Positions 1 through 12,963 are shown, numbered from the stretch's first letter. The stretch: DNA of 64,000 bases from Nakamurella sp. PAMC28650 (GCF_014303395.1 NZ_CP060298.1:992001-1056000), one strand, 5' to 3'. The notes: a model not told the origin generated them from the letters alone. Translations and numbers: made by a program.

Positions 1-2
1 AA

Positions 3-881
3 CTAGCCGCCACGCTGACCACCAACGGCCACCCGGTGTCGGCATCCACAGTGGGAAACTTGTTGAAGGCCAACGGATACAGCCTGCAAGCCAACGTCAA
101 GACCCTCGAGGGCAACCAACACCCCGACCGCGACGCCCAGTTCAACTATCTCAACGATCAGGCCACCGCGTTCAGCGCCGCCGGTGAACCGGTCATCAGC
201 GTCGACACCAAGAAAAAGGAGCTGATCGGGAATTTCAGCATCGGCGGCAAGGAATGGGAACCCCAGGGTGAACCCACCCGGACCAGCGTCCACGACTTCA
301 TGGACAAAACCCTGGGCAAGGTCGCCCCGTACGGGGTGTACGACATCGCCGCGAACACCGGATGGATCAACGTCGGCACCGACGCCGACACCGGGCAGTT
401 CGCCGTGGAATCCATCCGCCGATGGTGGAACACTGTGGGCACCAACACTTATCCAAGCGCAACAAGGTTGATGATCACCGCTGATTCCGGCGGGTCCAAC
501 GGCTCCCGGCTACGGTTGTGGAAAACCGAACTCGCCGCGCTGGCCACCGAAACCGGACTGGCGATCACCGTGTGCCACCTTCCGCCGGGCACCTCGAAAT
601 GGAACAAGATCGAGCATCGCCTCTTCTCCGCGATCAGCCGTAGCTGGCGGGCCCGACCCCTGACCTCCCACGAAGTCGTCATCGAAACCATCAAAGCCAC
701 AACCACCACCACCGGGCTCAGCGTCCACGCCGAACTGGACCTGGGCATCTACGAGAGGGGAATCAAGATCAGCGACCGCCAGATCAAAGAACTTGAAAGC
801 AGCCAGCTACACCGCCATGACTTCCACGGCGACTGGAACTACAGCCTGCACCCCGCGACACGCCCGGACACACCCAAATAA
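3..881 (+). CDS. ISAzo13-type transposase, 5' part outside window
   Basis: This is a DDE transposase whose reading frame is open from the first bases of the window, so the 5' end is missing; the GTG at 36 is internal, since codons 3-35 already encode family-like sequence (LTTNGHPVS). The N-terminal part visible (ASTVGNLLKANGYSLQ) is the helix-turn-helix tail. The catalytic region contains ISVDTKKKE, then ITADSGGSNGSR, and later WNKIEHRLFS with the expected third acidic residue. This order and spacing fit the ISAzo13 family. It ends at a TAA 64 bases before the GTG of the TetR-type gene. No terminal inverted repeat was found on this side, so the element boundary is not resolved. Confidence 0.8.
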   Translation, partial: LAATLTTNGHPVSASTVGNLLKANGYSLQANVKTLEGNQHPDRDAQFNYLNDQATAFSAAGEPVISVDTKKKELIGNFSIGGKEWEPQGEPTRTSVHDFMDKTLGKVAPYGVYDIAANTGWINVGTDADTGQFAVESIRRWWNTVGTNTYPSATRLMITADSGGSNGSRLRLWKTELAALATETGLAITVCHLPPGTSKWNKIEHRLFSAISRSWRARPLTSHEVVIETIKATTTTTGLSVHAELDLGIYERGIKISDRQIKELESSQLHRHDFHGDWNYSLHPATRPDTPK

Positions 882-945
882 TTCGCGGGCGGGCCCTAAG
901 GTGGAACCAGGCGAGGGACGAGACAGCACATCGGGGGGCGAGGTA

Positions 946-1521
946 GTGACCGATCCGCGAACGGATCGGACCCGTCAGCACGTGCTGTCCTGCACCGCCC
1001 GGTTGCTGGCCCGCGAAGGGGCGGATTCCGTCACGTTCAGCCGGGTGAGCCAGGAATCGCGGGTGGCCCGCAGCACGCTCTACCGGCACTGGCGATCCAG
1101 GGACGATCTGCTCTGCACGGCGTCCCTCCCCGGGTTCTCACCAGAACTGCTGAACGGGCAGCTGGGAATGCGACGGTTCCTGCTGAACTACCTCCTGCAG
1201 ACCGGGGCAGGTCTGACGGCACCGGGCGCGCAGGCCGCGTTCGTCAATGCGCTGCACACCGCGCAGACCAACGACGTCCTGCGTCAGAATCTTCGCCTGG
1301 TGGCGGAGTCCTTCCGGCGCATCCTGGAGAGCCGTCTGGGTCCCATGGACAGCTGGGACCACGCACGGATCATCGGACCGGTGTTCTTCCAGTCGGTGGT
1401 GATGGGCGAGCAGGCCGACGGCCCCACGCTCGATCGCTGGGTGCGGGACATCCTGGCGATGCCACGCCATGGTGGGGTCCACGACGAGGACCCGGACCTG
1501 CGTCCGACCGGCACCGAGTGA
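946..1521 (+). CDS. TetR-family transcriptional regulator
   Basis: A 191-residue protein with an N-terminal helix-turn-helix (residues about 10-55; VTFSRVSQESRVARSTLYRHW) characteristic of TetR regulators, followed by an all-helical ligand and dimerisation domain. The frame stays open upstream, but GTG 946 is chosen because it follows a purine-rich GGGGGGCGAGG stretch and gives the usual N-terminal length; GTG 901 is an alternative. It lies just after the transposase remnant and 83 bases before pabA on the same strand. The ligand and targets are not deducible. No palindromic operator was obvious in the short upstream space. Confidence 0.75.
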   Translation: MTDPRTDRTRQHVLSCTARLLAREGADSVTFSRVSQESRVARSTLYRHWRSRDDLLCTASLPGFSPELLNGQLGMRRFLLNYLLQTGAGLTAPGAQAAFVNALHTAQTNDVLRQNLRLVAESFRRILESRLGPMDSWDHARIIGPVFFQSVVMGEQADGPTLDRWVRDILAMPRHGGVHDEDPDLRPTGTE

Positions 1522-1604
1522 ACACCCCGGCCCACCGGCCGGTCCGCACACCGGCCCTCCCACCGGGGGTCGGTTCCGGGGTGCCCGTCTGGGAACATGG
1601 TCCG

Positions 1605-2249
1605 GTGACCCGCATCCTCGTGGTGGACAACTACGACTCCTTCGTCTTCAACCTCGTGCAGTACCTCCAGCAGCTCGGCGCCGAGTGCATCGTGCGGCGC
1701 AACGACGAGGTTGCCACCGAGGAGGTCGACGGGCTCGGCGTCGACGGGATACTGCTCTCCCCCGGTCCCGGTGTGCCCGCCGCGGCCGGCGTCTCCGAGG
1801 CGATGGTGCGGTGGGCGGCCGGCCGGTTCCCTTTGCTGGGCGTGTGTCTGGGACATCAGGCCATCGCAGAAGTGTTCGGTGGGGTGGTCGACCGCGCGGG
1901 CGAGCTGCTGCACGGCCGCACCTCCACCGTGCTGCACGACGGCCGCGGCGTACTGGCCGGGCTGCCGCAGCCGTTCACCGCGACGCGTTACCACTCGCTG
2001 GCCGTCGTCGACGGGACGGTGCCCGACGAGCTCGAGGTGACGGCCCGCACCGAGGGTGGCGTCATCATGGGGCTGCGGCACCGGGAGTTCCCCGTCGAGG
2101 GGGTGCAGTTCCATCCTGAGTCGGTGCTGACCCAGGGTGGCCACCGGATGCTCGCGAACTGGCTCGCGCTCTGCGGTGACGCCGAGGCCGGCGCCCTGGT
2201 CCCCGCGCTCGAGGACGAGGTCGAGCGGCTGCGCCTGATGGCCGGCTGA
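1605..2249 (+). CDS. pabA: Glutamine amidotransferase, PabA/TrpG type
   Basis: This is the glutaminase component of aminodeoxychorismate or anthranilate synthase; it hydrolyses glutamine and channels ammonia to the chorismate-binding partner subunit in the cytoplasm. The N-terminus (ILVVDNYDSFVFNLVQYL) and the class-I amidotransferase triad are present: nucleophile Cys in GVCLGHQAI and His/Glu in VQFHPES. GTG 1605 gives the family N-terminus; GTG 1581 is a longer alternative. Position next to pknB matches M. tuberculosis Rv0013. Whether it serves folate, tryptophan or both cannot be told from sequence. It converges on the htrA-like gene with a shared hairpin terminator between them. Confidence 0.9.
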   Translation: MTRILVVDNYDSFVFNLVQYLQQLGAECIVRRNDEVATEEVDGLGVDGILLSPGPGVPAAAGVSEAMVRWAAGRFPLLGVCLGHQAIAEVFGGVVDRAGELLHGRTSTVLHDGRGVLAGLPQPFTATRYHSLAVVDGTVPDELEVTARTEGGVIMGLRHREFPVEGVQFHPESVLTQGGHRMLANWLALCGDAEAGALVPALEDEVERLRLMAG

Positions 2250-2290
2250 CGTCCGGCCGGCCGGCCGAATGACCGCCCCCGGAACGGCAT

Positions 2291-2325
2291 CGGGCCCGGA
2301 CAGTCTCTGGGACTGTCCGGGCCCG
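2291..2325. terminator. Bidirectional hairpin terminator between pabA and htrA
   Basis: A perfect 15-bp inverted repeat (arms CGGGCCCGGACAGTC and its complement) with a 5-base loop, lying 42 bases after pabA and 48 bases after the end of the convergent htrA-like gene. There is no long T tract, as is common in high-GC actinobacteria. Confidence 0.8.
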
Positions 2326-2373
2326 CCTCGCTGTTGTTACCGGGTTCTGGTTACTGCCGGCTACCCGCCGGGA

Positions 2374-4035
<1,662 letters not shown>

Positions 4036-4136
4036 GGGATCTACGTTCGACCCCGCACGTGTGGAACATCTGAGTGCGGCTTGGACTGCCCGGGTGAATG
4101 CCTGTCAAGGCCCTGTGAAGTCAGGGGTGCGTCGAG

Positions 4137-6446
4137 TCAGGGCGTGCGTCGGGTGGGACTGGTCGGCGTCGTCGGGGCGGCGGTGCTCGACGAAGGTGAC
4201 GTGGCCGCCGTCGTGGGGGTCGGGGTAGGTGTGGGTGTGGGCTTCGGTGGGTCGCCGTTGATCGTGATGGTGAACGCAGTGTCGAACGGGACCGGGTCGC
4301 CTGCGTTCACACCGGACAGGGACGCGAAGGTGTGCGGAACGTGGGGGGGCTGAGCCGGGTTGATGATGTTCAGGGTGTAGTTGGTGAACCCGGCCGCAGT
4401 GAGCTGATTCTGGATCTCGGCCTGTGTCGTGACGTCCGGCGTGAAGCTGGGTACCGGAATGCTCTGCTTCTCGTAGACCACCAGGGTGACCCCGACGGTC
4501 TTGTTCACGGTCAGATTCGCGGCCGGTGTCTGCGCCGGCACCTGGGTGGGCTGCTGGTTGGCGCCGGGCACTCCGGCGGTCCCGCTCGCGATCAACCCGA
4601 CAAGGGTGATGTCCTTGGTCGGCGAGGTGCGTTGGTTGATCGTGTTGACGTCGCCCTTCCAGCCCAGCGCGTTCAACTGGGCGACTGCGGCCTGGAGGGG
4701 CAGGTTCGACAGGGGGGGCATCACGAACAAGGCGTTGTTGGAGACGTTGATGACCAGCGTGGTCCCGGTCTGCACCCGCCCGCCGGCCAGGGCACCCGTG
4801 AAGCTGAGCACCTGGTCCTTCGGGGCCGTCCCGTCGATGCTGGTCTTGCTGGCCTTGAGGCCCAGCTTGCCCAGCTCGGCCGCCGCCTGGTCGTAGGACT
4901 TACCCACCAGATCGCTGGGCACCGTCTGGTAGGACGGTCCACTGCCGACCACGACGTCCACGGTGCTGCCAGGTTTCGCCGAGGTGTTCGTCGGGGGCTT
5001 CTGGGAGATGACGGTGTCCTTCTGCGCGTCCGACGACAGTTGTTTGGTCGGGGTCCCCATCTGGAGGCCCAGCTTGTTGAGCTGCGCCTTGGCGTCGGTG
5101 ACATTCATGCCGTTCAGGTTCGGAACGGTCACCTGCGAGATCCCGGTGCTGATCACCAGGCTGACCGACTTGCCCTTGTCGATGGGGGTCCCGCCGCTCG
5201 GGTTCTGGCTGACCACGCTGCCGCTGGGCACCGTGTCGGAGGCCAGAGGACTCTCGACCCCGAGGATCAGGCCGACGCCGGTGATCGCCTTCTCGGCGGC
5301 GGCCCTGGTCTGGCCCTGCACCTGCGGGACCGGTACCTGCGGGATGGCGGTGCTCGACCTGGTGAGCTTCATCGTCAGGAAGATGGCGCCGGCGAGAAGG
5401 GCAAGGCACAGCACCCCGATCCCGACGTAGCCCCAGACCTTCTTGGCGCGGTCGGGCTCCTCGTCCTCCCAGATGTCGTCCGCCATCGGGCGTCGCGGCG
5501 GAGCCAGCAGTGATGGGCCGGGCATGACCGCGAGGCCGACGCGCTCCGGAGTCGCACGCATCAGAGTCGTGCGCTCCTCGTCGCTCATCACCGGGGTGGC
5601 GTGCACGGCTTGGCCGGACAGTGCCCTGACCAGGTCGGACCGCATCTCGGCCGCCGTCTGGTAGCGGTTCAACGGATTCTTGTTGAGCGCCTTGAGAACG
5701 ATCGAATCGAGTTCCTTCGGCAGTCCGGGCTTGACCTCGCTCGGAGCCTTCGGTTCTTCGCGGACATGCTGGTAGGCGACCGCGACGGGGGAATCCCCGG
5801 TGAACGGCGGGGCGCCGACCAGCAGTTCGAACAGCACACAACCCGTGGCGTAGACGTCGGACCGGGCGTCGACCGCCTCGCCGCGGGCCTGTTCCGGCGA
5901 GAGGTACTGGGCGGTGCCGATGACGGCCGCGGTGGCCGTCATGGTGGCCTGGCCGTCGGCGACCGCCCTGGCGATGCCGAAGTCCATCACCTTGACGGCA
6001 CCGGCTCTGGTCAGCATCACGTTCGCGGGCTTGATGTCGCGGTGCACGATGCCGTGCCGGTGGGAGAAGTCCAGGGCCGCGCAGACGTCGGCGACGATCT
6101 CCATCGCCCGCTTGGGGGCGAGCGAGCCCTCTCGCTTGAGCAGATCGCGCAGGGTCTCCCCGTCGACGTACTCCATCACGATGTAGGGGATGGTGCTGGC
6201 CTCGCCCTGGGTCTCGCCGGTGTCGTAGACGGCCACGATCGCCGGGTGGTTCAGGGAGGCGGCGTTCTGCGCCTCCCGGCGGAAACGGGTCTGGAAGGAC
6301 GGGTCGCGCGCCAGATCGGCCCGGAGCACCTTGATCGCCACGTCGCGGCCGAGGCGCAGGTCGCGTCCCCGGTGCACCTCCGACATGCCGCCGAAGCCGA
6401 GGGTGTCGCCGACCTGGTAGCGGTCGCCGAACAGATGTCCCGTCAT
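4137..6446 (-). CDS. pknB: Ser/Thr protein kinase PknB with PASTA repeats
   Basis: A 769-residue receptor kinase that senses peptidoglycan fragments or lipid II outside and phosphorylates wall-synthesis and division proteins inside. The kinase domain covers about 10-280: glycine loop GFGGMSEV, Lys39, HRD with catalytic Asp137, DFG 155-157. Activation-loop Thr170 and Thr172 align with the autophosphorylated pair of mycobacterial PknB. The juxtamembrane segment leads to a transmembrane helix at about 337-359. Extracellular PASTA repeats start near 367, 437 and 505 and continue towards the C-terminus, which ends in a Thr/Pro-rich tail. Starts with ATG; 180 bases separate it from pknA. Confidence 0.95.
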   Translation of the reverse strand: MTGHLFGDRYQVGDTLGFGGMSEVHRGRDLRLGRDVAIKVLRADLARDPSFQTRFRREAQNAASLNHPAIVAVYDTGETQGEASTIPYIVMEYVDGETLRDLLKREGSLAPKRAMEIVADVCAALDFSHRHGIVHRDIKPANVMLTRAGAVKVMDFGIARAVADGQATMTATAAVIGTAQYLSPEQARGEAVDARSDVYATGCVLFELLVGAPPFTGDSPVAVAYQHVREEPKAPSEVKPGLPKELDSIVLKALNKNPLNRYQTAAEMRSDLVRALSGQAVHATPVMSDEERTTLMRATPERVGLAVMPGPSLLAPPRRPMADDIWEDEEPDRAKKVWGYVGIGVLCLALLAGAIFLTMKLTRSSTAIPQVPVPQVQGQTRAAAEKAITGVGLILGVESPLASDTVPSGSVVSQNPSGGTPIDKGKSVSLVISTGISQVTVPNLNGMNVTDAKAQLNKLGLQMGTPTKQLSSDAQKDTVISQKPPTNTSAKPGSTVDVVVGSGPSYQTVPSDLVGKSYDQAAAELGKLGLKASKTSIDGTAPKDQVLSFTGALAGGRVQTGTTLVINVSNNALFVMPPLSNLPLQAAVAQLNALGWKGDVNTINQRTSPTKDITLVGLIASGTAGVPGANQQPTQVPAQTPAANLTVNKTVGVTLVVYEKQSIPVPSFTPDVTTQAEIQNQLTAAGFTNYTLNIINPAQPPHVPHTFASLSGVNAGDPVPFDTAFTITINGDPPKPTPTPTPTPTTAATSPSSSTAAPTTPTSPTRRTP

Positions 6447-6626
6447 CGCCGTCCTTCATCTTCGTCTCGTCGGCATCCCGTCACCGGGCCGCCTGGCGTC
6501 GTGCGGATCGGATCCGCGCTGCAGCAGAAATCCGCTGTGCAGCGCTCTGCCCCTACCTGCATCATCCCATCCGGGCGTGAGGCGGGCGTGCAAGCCGCCG
6601 GTCGGCGACGGCACGGATCACCGACA

Positions 6627-7874
<1,248 letters not shown>

Positions 7875-7937
7875 GACCGCCCCGATCCCGGTGTGGGCCG
7901 GGTCGGGCTGACCAGGGTAGGGCTGGACAGGGTCGGG

Positions 7938-8034
7938 CGTGGATCAACTTCGCAGGCATGGATCAACTTGGTGGATTTGGGACTGAAGTGACAGGAGTCA
8001 TCACTTTCGCCCATGCCGGGGAAGTTGATCCACG
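7938..8034. repeat. 97-bp imperfect palindrome between pbpA and pknA
   Basis: The outer arms are a perfect 14-bp inverted repeat (CGTGGATCAACTTC at 7938-7951 and its complement at 8021-8034). A second pair (GGCATG at 7954-7959 with CATGCC at 8012-8017) and an inner pair (AAGTGA at 7986-7991 with TCACTT at 8001-8006) allow the whole unit to fold. The word GATCAACTT recurs as a direct copy at 7961-7969. It occupies most of the intergenic space; it could be a REP-like or miniature mobile repeat, or an intra-operon attenuator. Confidence 0.7.
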
Positions 8035-8046
8035 CCAACGGCCGGT

Positions 8047-9522
8047 TCACTGGCTGGTCAGGGCGGCGCTGATGACGGCCCGCCCGATCGGCCCCGCGAC
8101 AGCCCCACCGGTCGCCTTGAGCCCGAGGTCACCGCCGTTCTCGACGAGGACGGCCACCGCGACCTGTGGGTTGTTCGCGGGCGCGAAGGCCACGTACCAG
8201 CAGTCGGGCGGGGTGTTCTTGGGGTCCGTACCGTGCTCGGCGGTCCCGGTCTTCGAGGCGATGACGACGCCCTGGAACGGGTTCGCGCCCGAGGTGTCCT
8301 TCTCCGACTGGATCATCATGTCGCGGACCTGGTCGGCGACGGCCGTCGGCATCGACTGGTTGACCATGGTCGGCGAGGTCTGGTTGATCAGCGAGAAGTC
8401 CGGTTTCGTGGTCTTGTCGACCAGGTACGGCGCCATCCGCTTCCCGTGATTGGCGATGGTGGCCGCGATCACCGCATCCTGCATCGGGGTGAAGGCGACG
8501 TCGCGCTGGCCGATGCTGCTCTGACCGACCGCGGCACCGTCGATCATCGCGCCGACCCGCGACCCGACCACCGGGATGCCGACGTTGAACCCGGCCGGAT
8601 CGACACCGAGCGCCGCGGCCTGGGCCTTCAGCGGGTCGGCACCGAGCGCGATCCCGACGGTCGCGAATGCGGTGTTGCACGAGTGGGCCAATGCTTCGGT
8701 GAGGGTGACGTCGGCACCGCCGCCGGTCCCGCAGGTCTCGTTGTCGAAGTTCGACAGCGTGGCCCCGCCGCCCGGCAGCGTCATCTTCGACACCCCCGGC
8801 ACGCTGGAGGTCGGGGTGTAGCCGTTCTGCAACGCTGCCCCAGAGACGATCAGCTTGAACGTCGAGCCGGGCGGGTAGACGGCAGCGGTGGCCCGGTTCA
8901 GGCGGACCGAGGGTATCGAGGAGTTGATCCGCTTCGACTCGGCCTTCTGCACCGCCTGCAAGTGGCTGGCCAGCGGCGTCGGGTCGTAGGACGGGGAGGT
9001 GGCCAGCGCGAGGATGGCCCCCGTGCTCGGCGCGATCGCGACCACGGCCCCGACGTAGTTCTTGTCCTTGAGTCCGTTGTAAGCGGCCTGTTGGACGGCG
9101 TCCACGATGCTCAGCTGCACGTTGCCGCCCTGGGGGGCGCGGCCGGTGAGCAGGTCCGAGAACCGGTTGCCGATCAGGGTGTCGTCCGATCCGGAGAGGA
9201 TCGAACTCTGCGACTGCTCGATGCCGGTCGCTCCGTAGAGGGAGGAGAAGTAGCCGGTGACGGCGCCGTAGGTCGCGCCGAGCGGGTACTTGCGCTGGTA
9301 CTTGAAGTTGTCGTTGCTGGGTACCGACTGGGCCAGCACGGTGCCCTTGGCCGTCGTGATCTGGCCGCGGGGCTGGGTGTACTCCGCCTGGGCGGTCCGC
9401 GGATTGTTCGGATCGGCCCGGTAGGCAGACGCCTTCACCACCTGGATGTAGGTGATGTTGGCCAGCAGCAGCACGACCAGAACGGTGATGGCGGTACCGA
9501 CCCGGCGCAGGGGTCTCTTCAC
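8047..9522 (-). CDS. pbpA: Class B penicillin-binding protein PbpA
   Basis: A 491-residue D,D-transpeptidase that cross-links peptidoglycan outside the membrane. An N-terminal signal-anchor helix spans about 9-29. The transpeptidase domain has the three penicillin-binding motifs: SxxK at Ser220-Lys223 (STFK), SxN at 281-283 (SCN), KTG at 424-426. Length and neighbours match mycobacterial PbpA (Rv0016c). Start is GTG 9522, just downstream of the rodA stop at 9553 and within a 17-bp tandem repeat. Its natural partner is the SEDS glycosyltransferase encoded immediately upstream. Confidence 0.93.
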   Translation of the reverse strand: MKRPLRRVGTAITVLVVLLLANITYIQVVKASAYRADPNNPRTAQAEYTQPRGQITTAKGTVLAQSVPSNDNFKYQRKYPLGATYGAVTGYFSSLYGATGIEQSQSSILSGSDDTLIGNRFSDLLTGRAPQGGNVQLSIVDAVQQAAYNGLKDKNYVGAVVAIAPSTGAILALATSPSYDPTPLASHLQAVQKAESKRINSSIPSVRLNRATAAVYPPGSTFKLIVSGAALQNGYTPTSSVPGVSKMTLPGGGATLSNFDNETCGTGGGADVTLTEALAHSCNTAFATVGIALGADPLKAQAAALGVDPAGFNVGIPVVGSRVGAMIDGAAVGQSSIGQRDVAFTPMQDAVIAATIANHGKRMAPYLVDKTTKPDFSLINQTSPTMVNQSMPTAVADQVRDMMIQSEKDTSGANPFQGVVIASKTGTAEHGTDPKNTPPDCWYVAFAPANNPQVAVAVLVENGGDLGLKATGGAVAGPIGRAVISAALTSQ

Positions 9523-9570
9523 GACGCAGCCCCCGTCATGACGCAGCCCCTCTCATGACGCCTCCACCTT
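9520..9570. repeat. Three-unit 17-bp tandem repeat at the rodA-pbpA junction
   Basis: On the plus strand the units CACGACGCAGCCCCCGT, CATGACGCAGCCCCTCT and CATGACGCCTCCACCTT follow each other with period 17. They span the end of rodA and the start codon of pbpA, suggesting the junction arose by slippage duplication. The middle unit creates a 6-codon minigene whose stop overlaps the pbpA GTG. Confidence 0.7.
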
Positions 9571-10956
9571 CGCCACGGGGAACATCTCGGTCTGGGCTTC
9601 CAGCAGTGGCACCTTCCGGACGGGTTTCGGCGCGGGCGGACGGCGGGACGAATCCGAGATCCGGATCAGCAGCGCCAGGATGATGTAGTTCGCGAGCAGG
9701 GACGAGCCTCCGTAGGACAGGAACGGCGTGGTCAGGCCGGTCAGCGGGATCAGCCGGGTGACGCCGCCGACGACGATGAACATCTGGAACACCAACGAGA
9801 ACGACAGTCCGCCGGCGAGGATGGAACCGAAGCGGTCCTTGACGGCGATGGCGGCGCGAAGGCCACGACCGCCGATCAGCAGGTAGCAGACCAGGATCGC
9901 GGAGAGCCCGACCAGGCCGAGTTCCTCGCCGATCGCCGCGGTGATGAAGTCGGTGGAGGCGAACGGCACGATGTCGGGCCGTCCGGCGCCCAGTCCGGTG
10001 CCGAAGATCCCGCCGGTGCCGAGTCCGAACAGCGACTGGACCAGCTGGTAGCCGGTGTTCAGCGGATCGGCGAACGGGTGCAGCCAGATGTCCACTCTCA
10101 CCCGGACGTGCGCGAACAGCTTGTAGGCGACGAAGGCGCCGCCGCTGAACCCGATCAGGCCGATGATCAGCCATGACACCCTCGACGTCGCCACGTAGAG
10201 CATCATCAGCAGCACGCCGAAGATCAGCAGCGACGTGCCGAGGTCGTTGCCGCGGACGAGGACGGCCAGACAGATCAACAGGGCCAGCAGCAGCGGACCC
10301 AGGTCCCGGGCCCGCGGCAGCACCAGGCCGAAGATCTTCTTGCCGGCCGTCGCCAGGACGTTCTGCTTGGAGGCCAGGAAGGCCGCGGTGAAGATCATCA
10401 ACGCGATCTTGGCGAACTCGCTCGGCTGGATCGAGAACAGGTGCGGGATCTTGATCCAGATCTGCGCGCCGTTGACCGCGGAGTACTTGGCCGGCAGCAC
10501 GCCGGGCAGCGCGAGGAACAGGAGACCGAACAACAGCAGCGTGTAGGAGTACTTCGCCAGCACGGTGTGGTCCCGGATGATCGCCAGCACGCCGAGGAAC
10601 AGCACCAGCGAGAGGCCGGTCCAGAGCAGTTGGGCCGGCGCCTGTGCGGTGGGGATCGGATCGCCGTTGGCGGTCGCCCTGTTCGCGGCGGCCAGGTCGA
10701 GGCGGTAGATCATCACCAGTCCGATGCCGTTCAGCAGCGCCACCAGCGGAAGCAGCACCGGGTCGGCGTAGGGCGCGAAACGCCTGATCATCAGGTGCGC
10801 GAAGGTCAGCGCGACCAGGTAGCCGCCGCCGTAGTAGGCCAGGTGCAGGGTCAGTCCGCGACCCTGGTTGAGCTCCACCACGATCAGGGCGGAGGTGACG
10901 ATGACCGCCGCGAACACCAACATCCACAGCTCAGCGGTACGCCCGGTCCGGCTCAC
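9553..10956 (-). CDS. rodA: SEDS-family peptidoglycan polymerase RodA/FtsW
   Basis: A polytopic membrane glycosyltransferase of 467 residues that polymerises lipid II. Hydrophobic segments run almost throughout; the signature region contains the conserved acidic residue in the large periplasmic loop and the C-terminal motif TTPFLSYGGSSLLANY typical of SEDS proteins. The open frame extends far upstream through pstP, but GTG 10956 is chosen because it overlaps the pstP TGA (GTGA), giving translational coupling and a family-like length. The last ~40 residues are a Pro/basic cytoplasmic tail. Confidence 0.9.
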   Translation of the reverse strand: MSRTGRTAELWMLVFAAVIVTSALIVVELNQGRGLTLHLAYYGGGYLVALTFAHLMIRRFAPYADPVLLPLVALLNGIGLVMIYRLDLAAANRATANGDPIPTAQAPAQLLWTGLSLVLFLGVLAIIRDHTVLAKYSYTLLLFGLLFLALPGVLPAKYSAVNGAQIWIKIPHLFSIQPSEFAKIALMIFTAAFLASKQNVLATAGKKIFGLVLPRARDLGPLLLALLICLAVLVRGNDLGTSLLIFGVLLMMLYVATSRVSWLIIGLIGFSGGAFVAYKLFAHVRVRVDIWLHPFADPLNTGYQLVQSLFGLGTGGIFGTGLGAGRPDIVPFASTDFITAAIGEELGLVGLSAILVCYLLIGGRGLRAAIAVKDRFGSILAGGLSFSLVFQMFIVVGGVTRLIPLTGLTTPFLSYGGSSLLANYIILALLIRISDSSRRPPAPKPVRKVPLLEAQTEMFPVAKVEAS

Positions 10957-12944
10957 GGGACCACTCGGCAGGTGATCCCCGGCTGGGCGGCCGGGCTCAC
11001 CAGGGGCGTGCCCGACTGGCTCGATTGGCCGGCCACCGTCAGCGGCACGGTGGTCGTCGTGAAGACGGTGACGGTGGGCGTCGTCACGCTCGGGGCGGCC
11101 CTGGTGATCGGACCGGGGCTGGCCACCGGGACCAGTCCGAAGATCGAGCCCACCCGCAGCCGCTGGCCGCTCTGGGTCACCCCGTTCACCGACGGCGCCT
11201 GCGGGTTGACGGTGACGGTGACCGTGGTGGTCACCGGCACGACCGGCTTGATGACGATCGTGGTGACCGGCTGGGTGGTGCTGCGGGAGGGGCTCTTCAC
11301 CGTCGTCGGGACGGTGTTCCTGGCCGTGGTCTTCGTTGCGCTCTTCGCCGTTGTCCTGGGCGTGGTCCTGGCCGTGGTCTTCGCGACAGAGCTCCTCACC
11401 GGCGTCTTCGGAGTGGTCCGAGGTGCAGTGGCCTGCGGAGTCGTGGTCGGCGCCGGGGGCGGCGCCGTCCTCGGGAGGCTCGCCGCGGTGCTCGCTGCCG
11501 CACCGCCGGCCGTTGCGGTGCCGGAGGTCACGCTGCCGGAGGTCACCGCACCGGAGGTGATGGCGCCGGGCGTCGACCCGGCCACCGGGCAGGGCGGGAG
11601 CTGCTGCGAGGTGAGCCGGGTGATCACGGCCCGTGCGTCGGCCAGGGTGGGAACCGGGATGCCGGCGCCGACCTGATCCCGCGCGGCCTGGACCAGATCG
11701 GTGACCATCAACGGTGTGCAACCCGAGTCGGAGTACCCGCAGGAATTCTCCTGGACCGAGGCGAAGCGCCAGCCCAGCAGCGACCCGTTCACCCCCCTGA
11801 AGACAGCGACCTGCTGTCCGTTCTCCCCGACGTAGTACTTGCTGGTGGCCCACAGCACGGACCCGGTGATGCCGACCCCGACCAGGATGACCAGCGCAAG
11901 ACCGAATGCCCACCGGCGGCGCCACCGGCCGGCCGGCGGTGCGGAGACCAGGCGTCGGTCGGAGACCCCGTCCGTACCCACGGGCGAGTCGGTGTCCGCG
12001 TCCGACGCCGAGACGAACTCGGCGTCCTCGTCTTCTTCGTCCTCGTCTTCTTCGTCGGGGCCTTCTTCGTCCTGGGCGTATTCTGGCTTGGCGGGGACGT
12101 CCTCCGGGATCGGGGGCAGTGGCACCCTCGGCATCCGTTGGGTCAGGTGGATCGGCTGCATCGGGCCGGTGGCCTCGGGGTCGGTGGTTCCCCCGGCGGC
12201 GCCGAACGCGCCGGTACCGCCGGTCTCCAGCACGTCGGCGACGATCACCGTCACGTTGTCGGGGCCGCCGCCCACCAACGCCAGTTGGATCAGCGTGTCG
12301 GCCACCTGGTCGGTGTCCGCGCCCGCGAGGGTGTCGGCGATCGACTCGGGCGACACCACGTCGGACAACCCGTCGCTGCAGATCAGGAACCGGTCGCCGG
12401 GTGAGATCTCGCGCATGGTGATGGACGGATCCATCTCGGTGCCGTTGAGGGCGCGCAGCAGCAACGATCGCTGCGGGTGGTGGGCAGCCTCGTCGGCGGT
12501 GATCCGGCCGTCGTCGACCAATGACTGCACGAACGTGTCGTCGTGGCTGATCTGGTGCAGGACGCCGTTGCGGTAGAGGTACGCGCGGGAGTCACCGACG
12601 TGCGCGAGGGCGACCACCGGACCGTCGAACAGCAGCGCCGTCAGCGTGGTGCCCATGCCGTCGAGTTCCGGGTTCTCGTCGACCATCTCGGCGATCGCGG
12701 CGTTGCCCTCACGGGTGGCGTCCGTCAGTGGTCGCACCATGTCGGAGCCCAGAGGCAGCTCGTCCAGGTCGACGAACGCGGCCACCACCAGGCGGGAGGC
12801 CACGTCGCCCGCGGCATGCCCGCCCATGCCGTCGGCGATGACCAGCAGGCGGTCGCCGGCGAAGACCGAGTCCTGGTTGTTCGCCCGCAGCAGGCCGCGG
12901 TCGGTCCGGGCCGCGTACCTGATGACGTGGGTCATCGGCGCCAC
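10953..12944 (-). CDS. pstP: PP2C-type Ser/Thr phosphatase PstP
   Basis: The phosphatase that reverses PknA/PknB phosphorylation. The PP2C domain (about 6-240) shows metal ligands Asp38 (ADGMGGHA), Asp191 (CSDGLSD) and Asp229 (GGPDN). An acidic D/E-rich linker (about 290-310) precedes a transmembrane helix at 344-366; the extracellular part is a long Thr/Ala/Val-rich domain, much of it low complexity. GTG 12944 gives an N-terminus aligning end to end with mycobacterial PstP; ATG 12935, three codons later, is a real alternative. It follows fhaB by 19 bases and overlaps rodA by four. Confidence 0.93.
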   Translation of the reverse strand: MAPMTHVIRYAARTDRGLLRANNQDSVFAGDRLLVIADGMGGHAAGDVASRLVVAAFVDLDELPLGSDMVRPLTDATREGNAAIAEMVDENPELDGMGTTLTALLFDGPVVALAHVGDSRAYLYRNGVLHQISHDDTFVQSLVDDGRITADEAAHHPQRSLLLRALNGTEMDPSITMREISPGDRFLICSDGLSDVVSPESIADTLAGADTDQVADTLIQLALVGGGPDNVTVIVADVLETGGTGAFGAAGGTTDPEATGPMQPIHLTQRMPRVPLPPIPEDVPAKPEYAQDEEGPDEEDEDEEDEDAEFVSASDADTDSPVGTDGVSDRRLVSAPPAGRWRRRWAFGLALVILVGVGITGSVLWATSKYYVGENGQQVAVFRGVNGSLLGWRFASVQENSCGYSDSGCTPLMVTDLVQAARDQVGAGIPVPTLADARAVITRLTSQQLPPCPVAGSTPGAITSGAVTSGSVTSGTATAGGAAASTAASLPRTAPPPAPTTTPQATAPRTTPKTPVRSSVAKTTARTTPRTTAKSATKTTARNTVPTTVKSPSRSTTQPVTTIVIKPVVPVTTTVTVTVNPQAPSVNGVTQSGQRLRVGSIFGLVPVASPGPITRAAPSVTTPTVTVFTTTTVPLTVAGQSSQSGTPLVSPAAQPGITCRVVP

Positions 12945-12963
12945 TCGATCACCGGGGCGCTCG

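Noticed and set aside
9553..11925. 790-codon frame as one rodA protein
   Set aside because: The first 323 codons overlap pstP in another frame and have no family similarity; GTG 10956 couples to the pstP stop.
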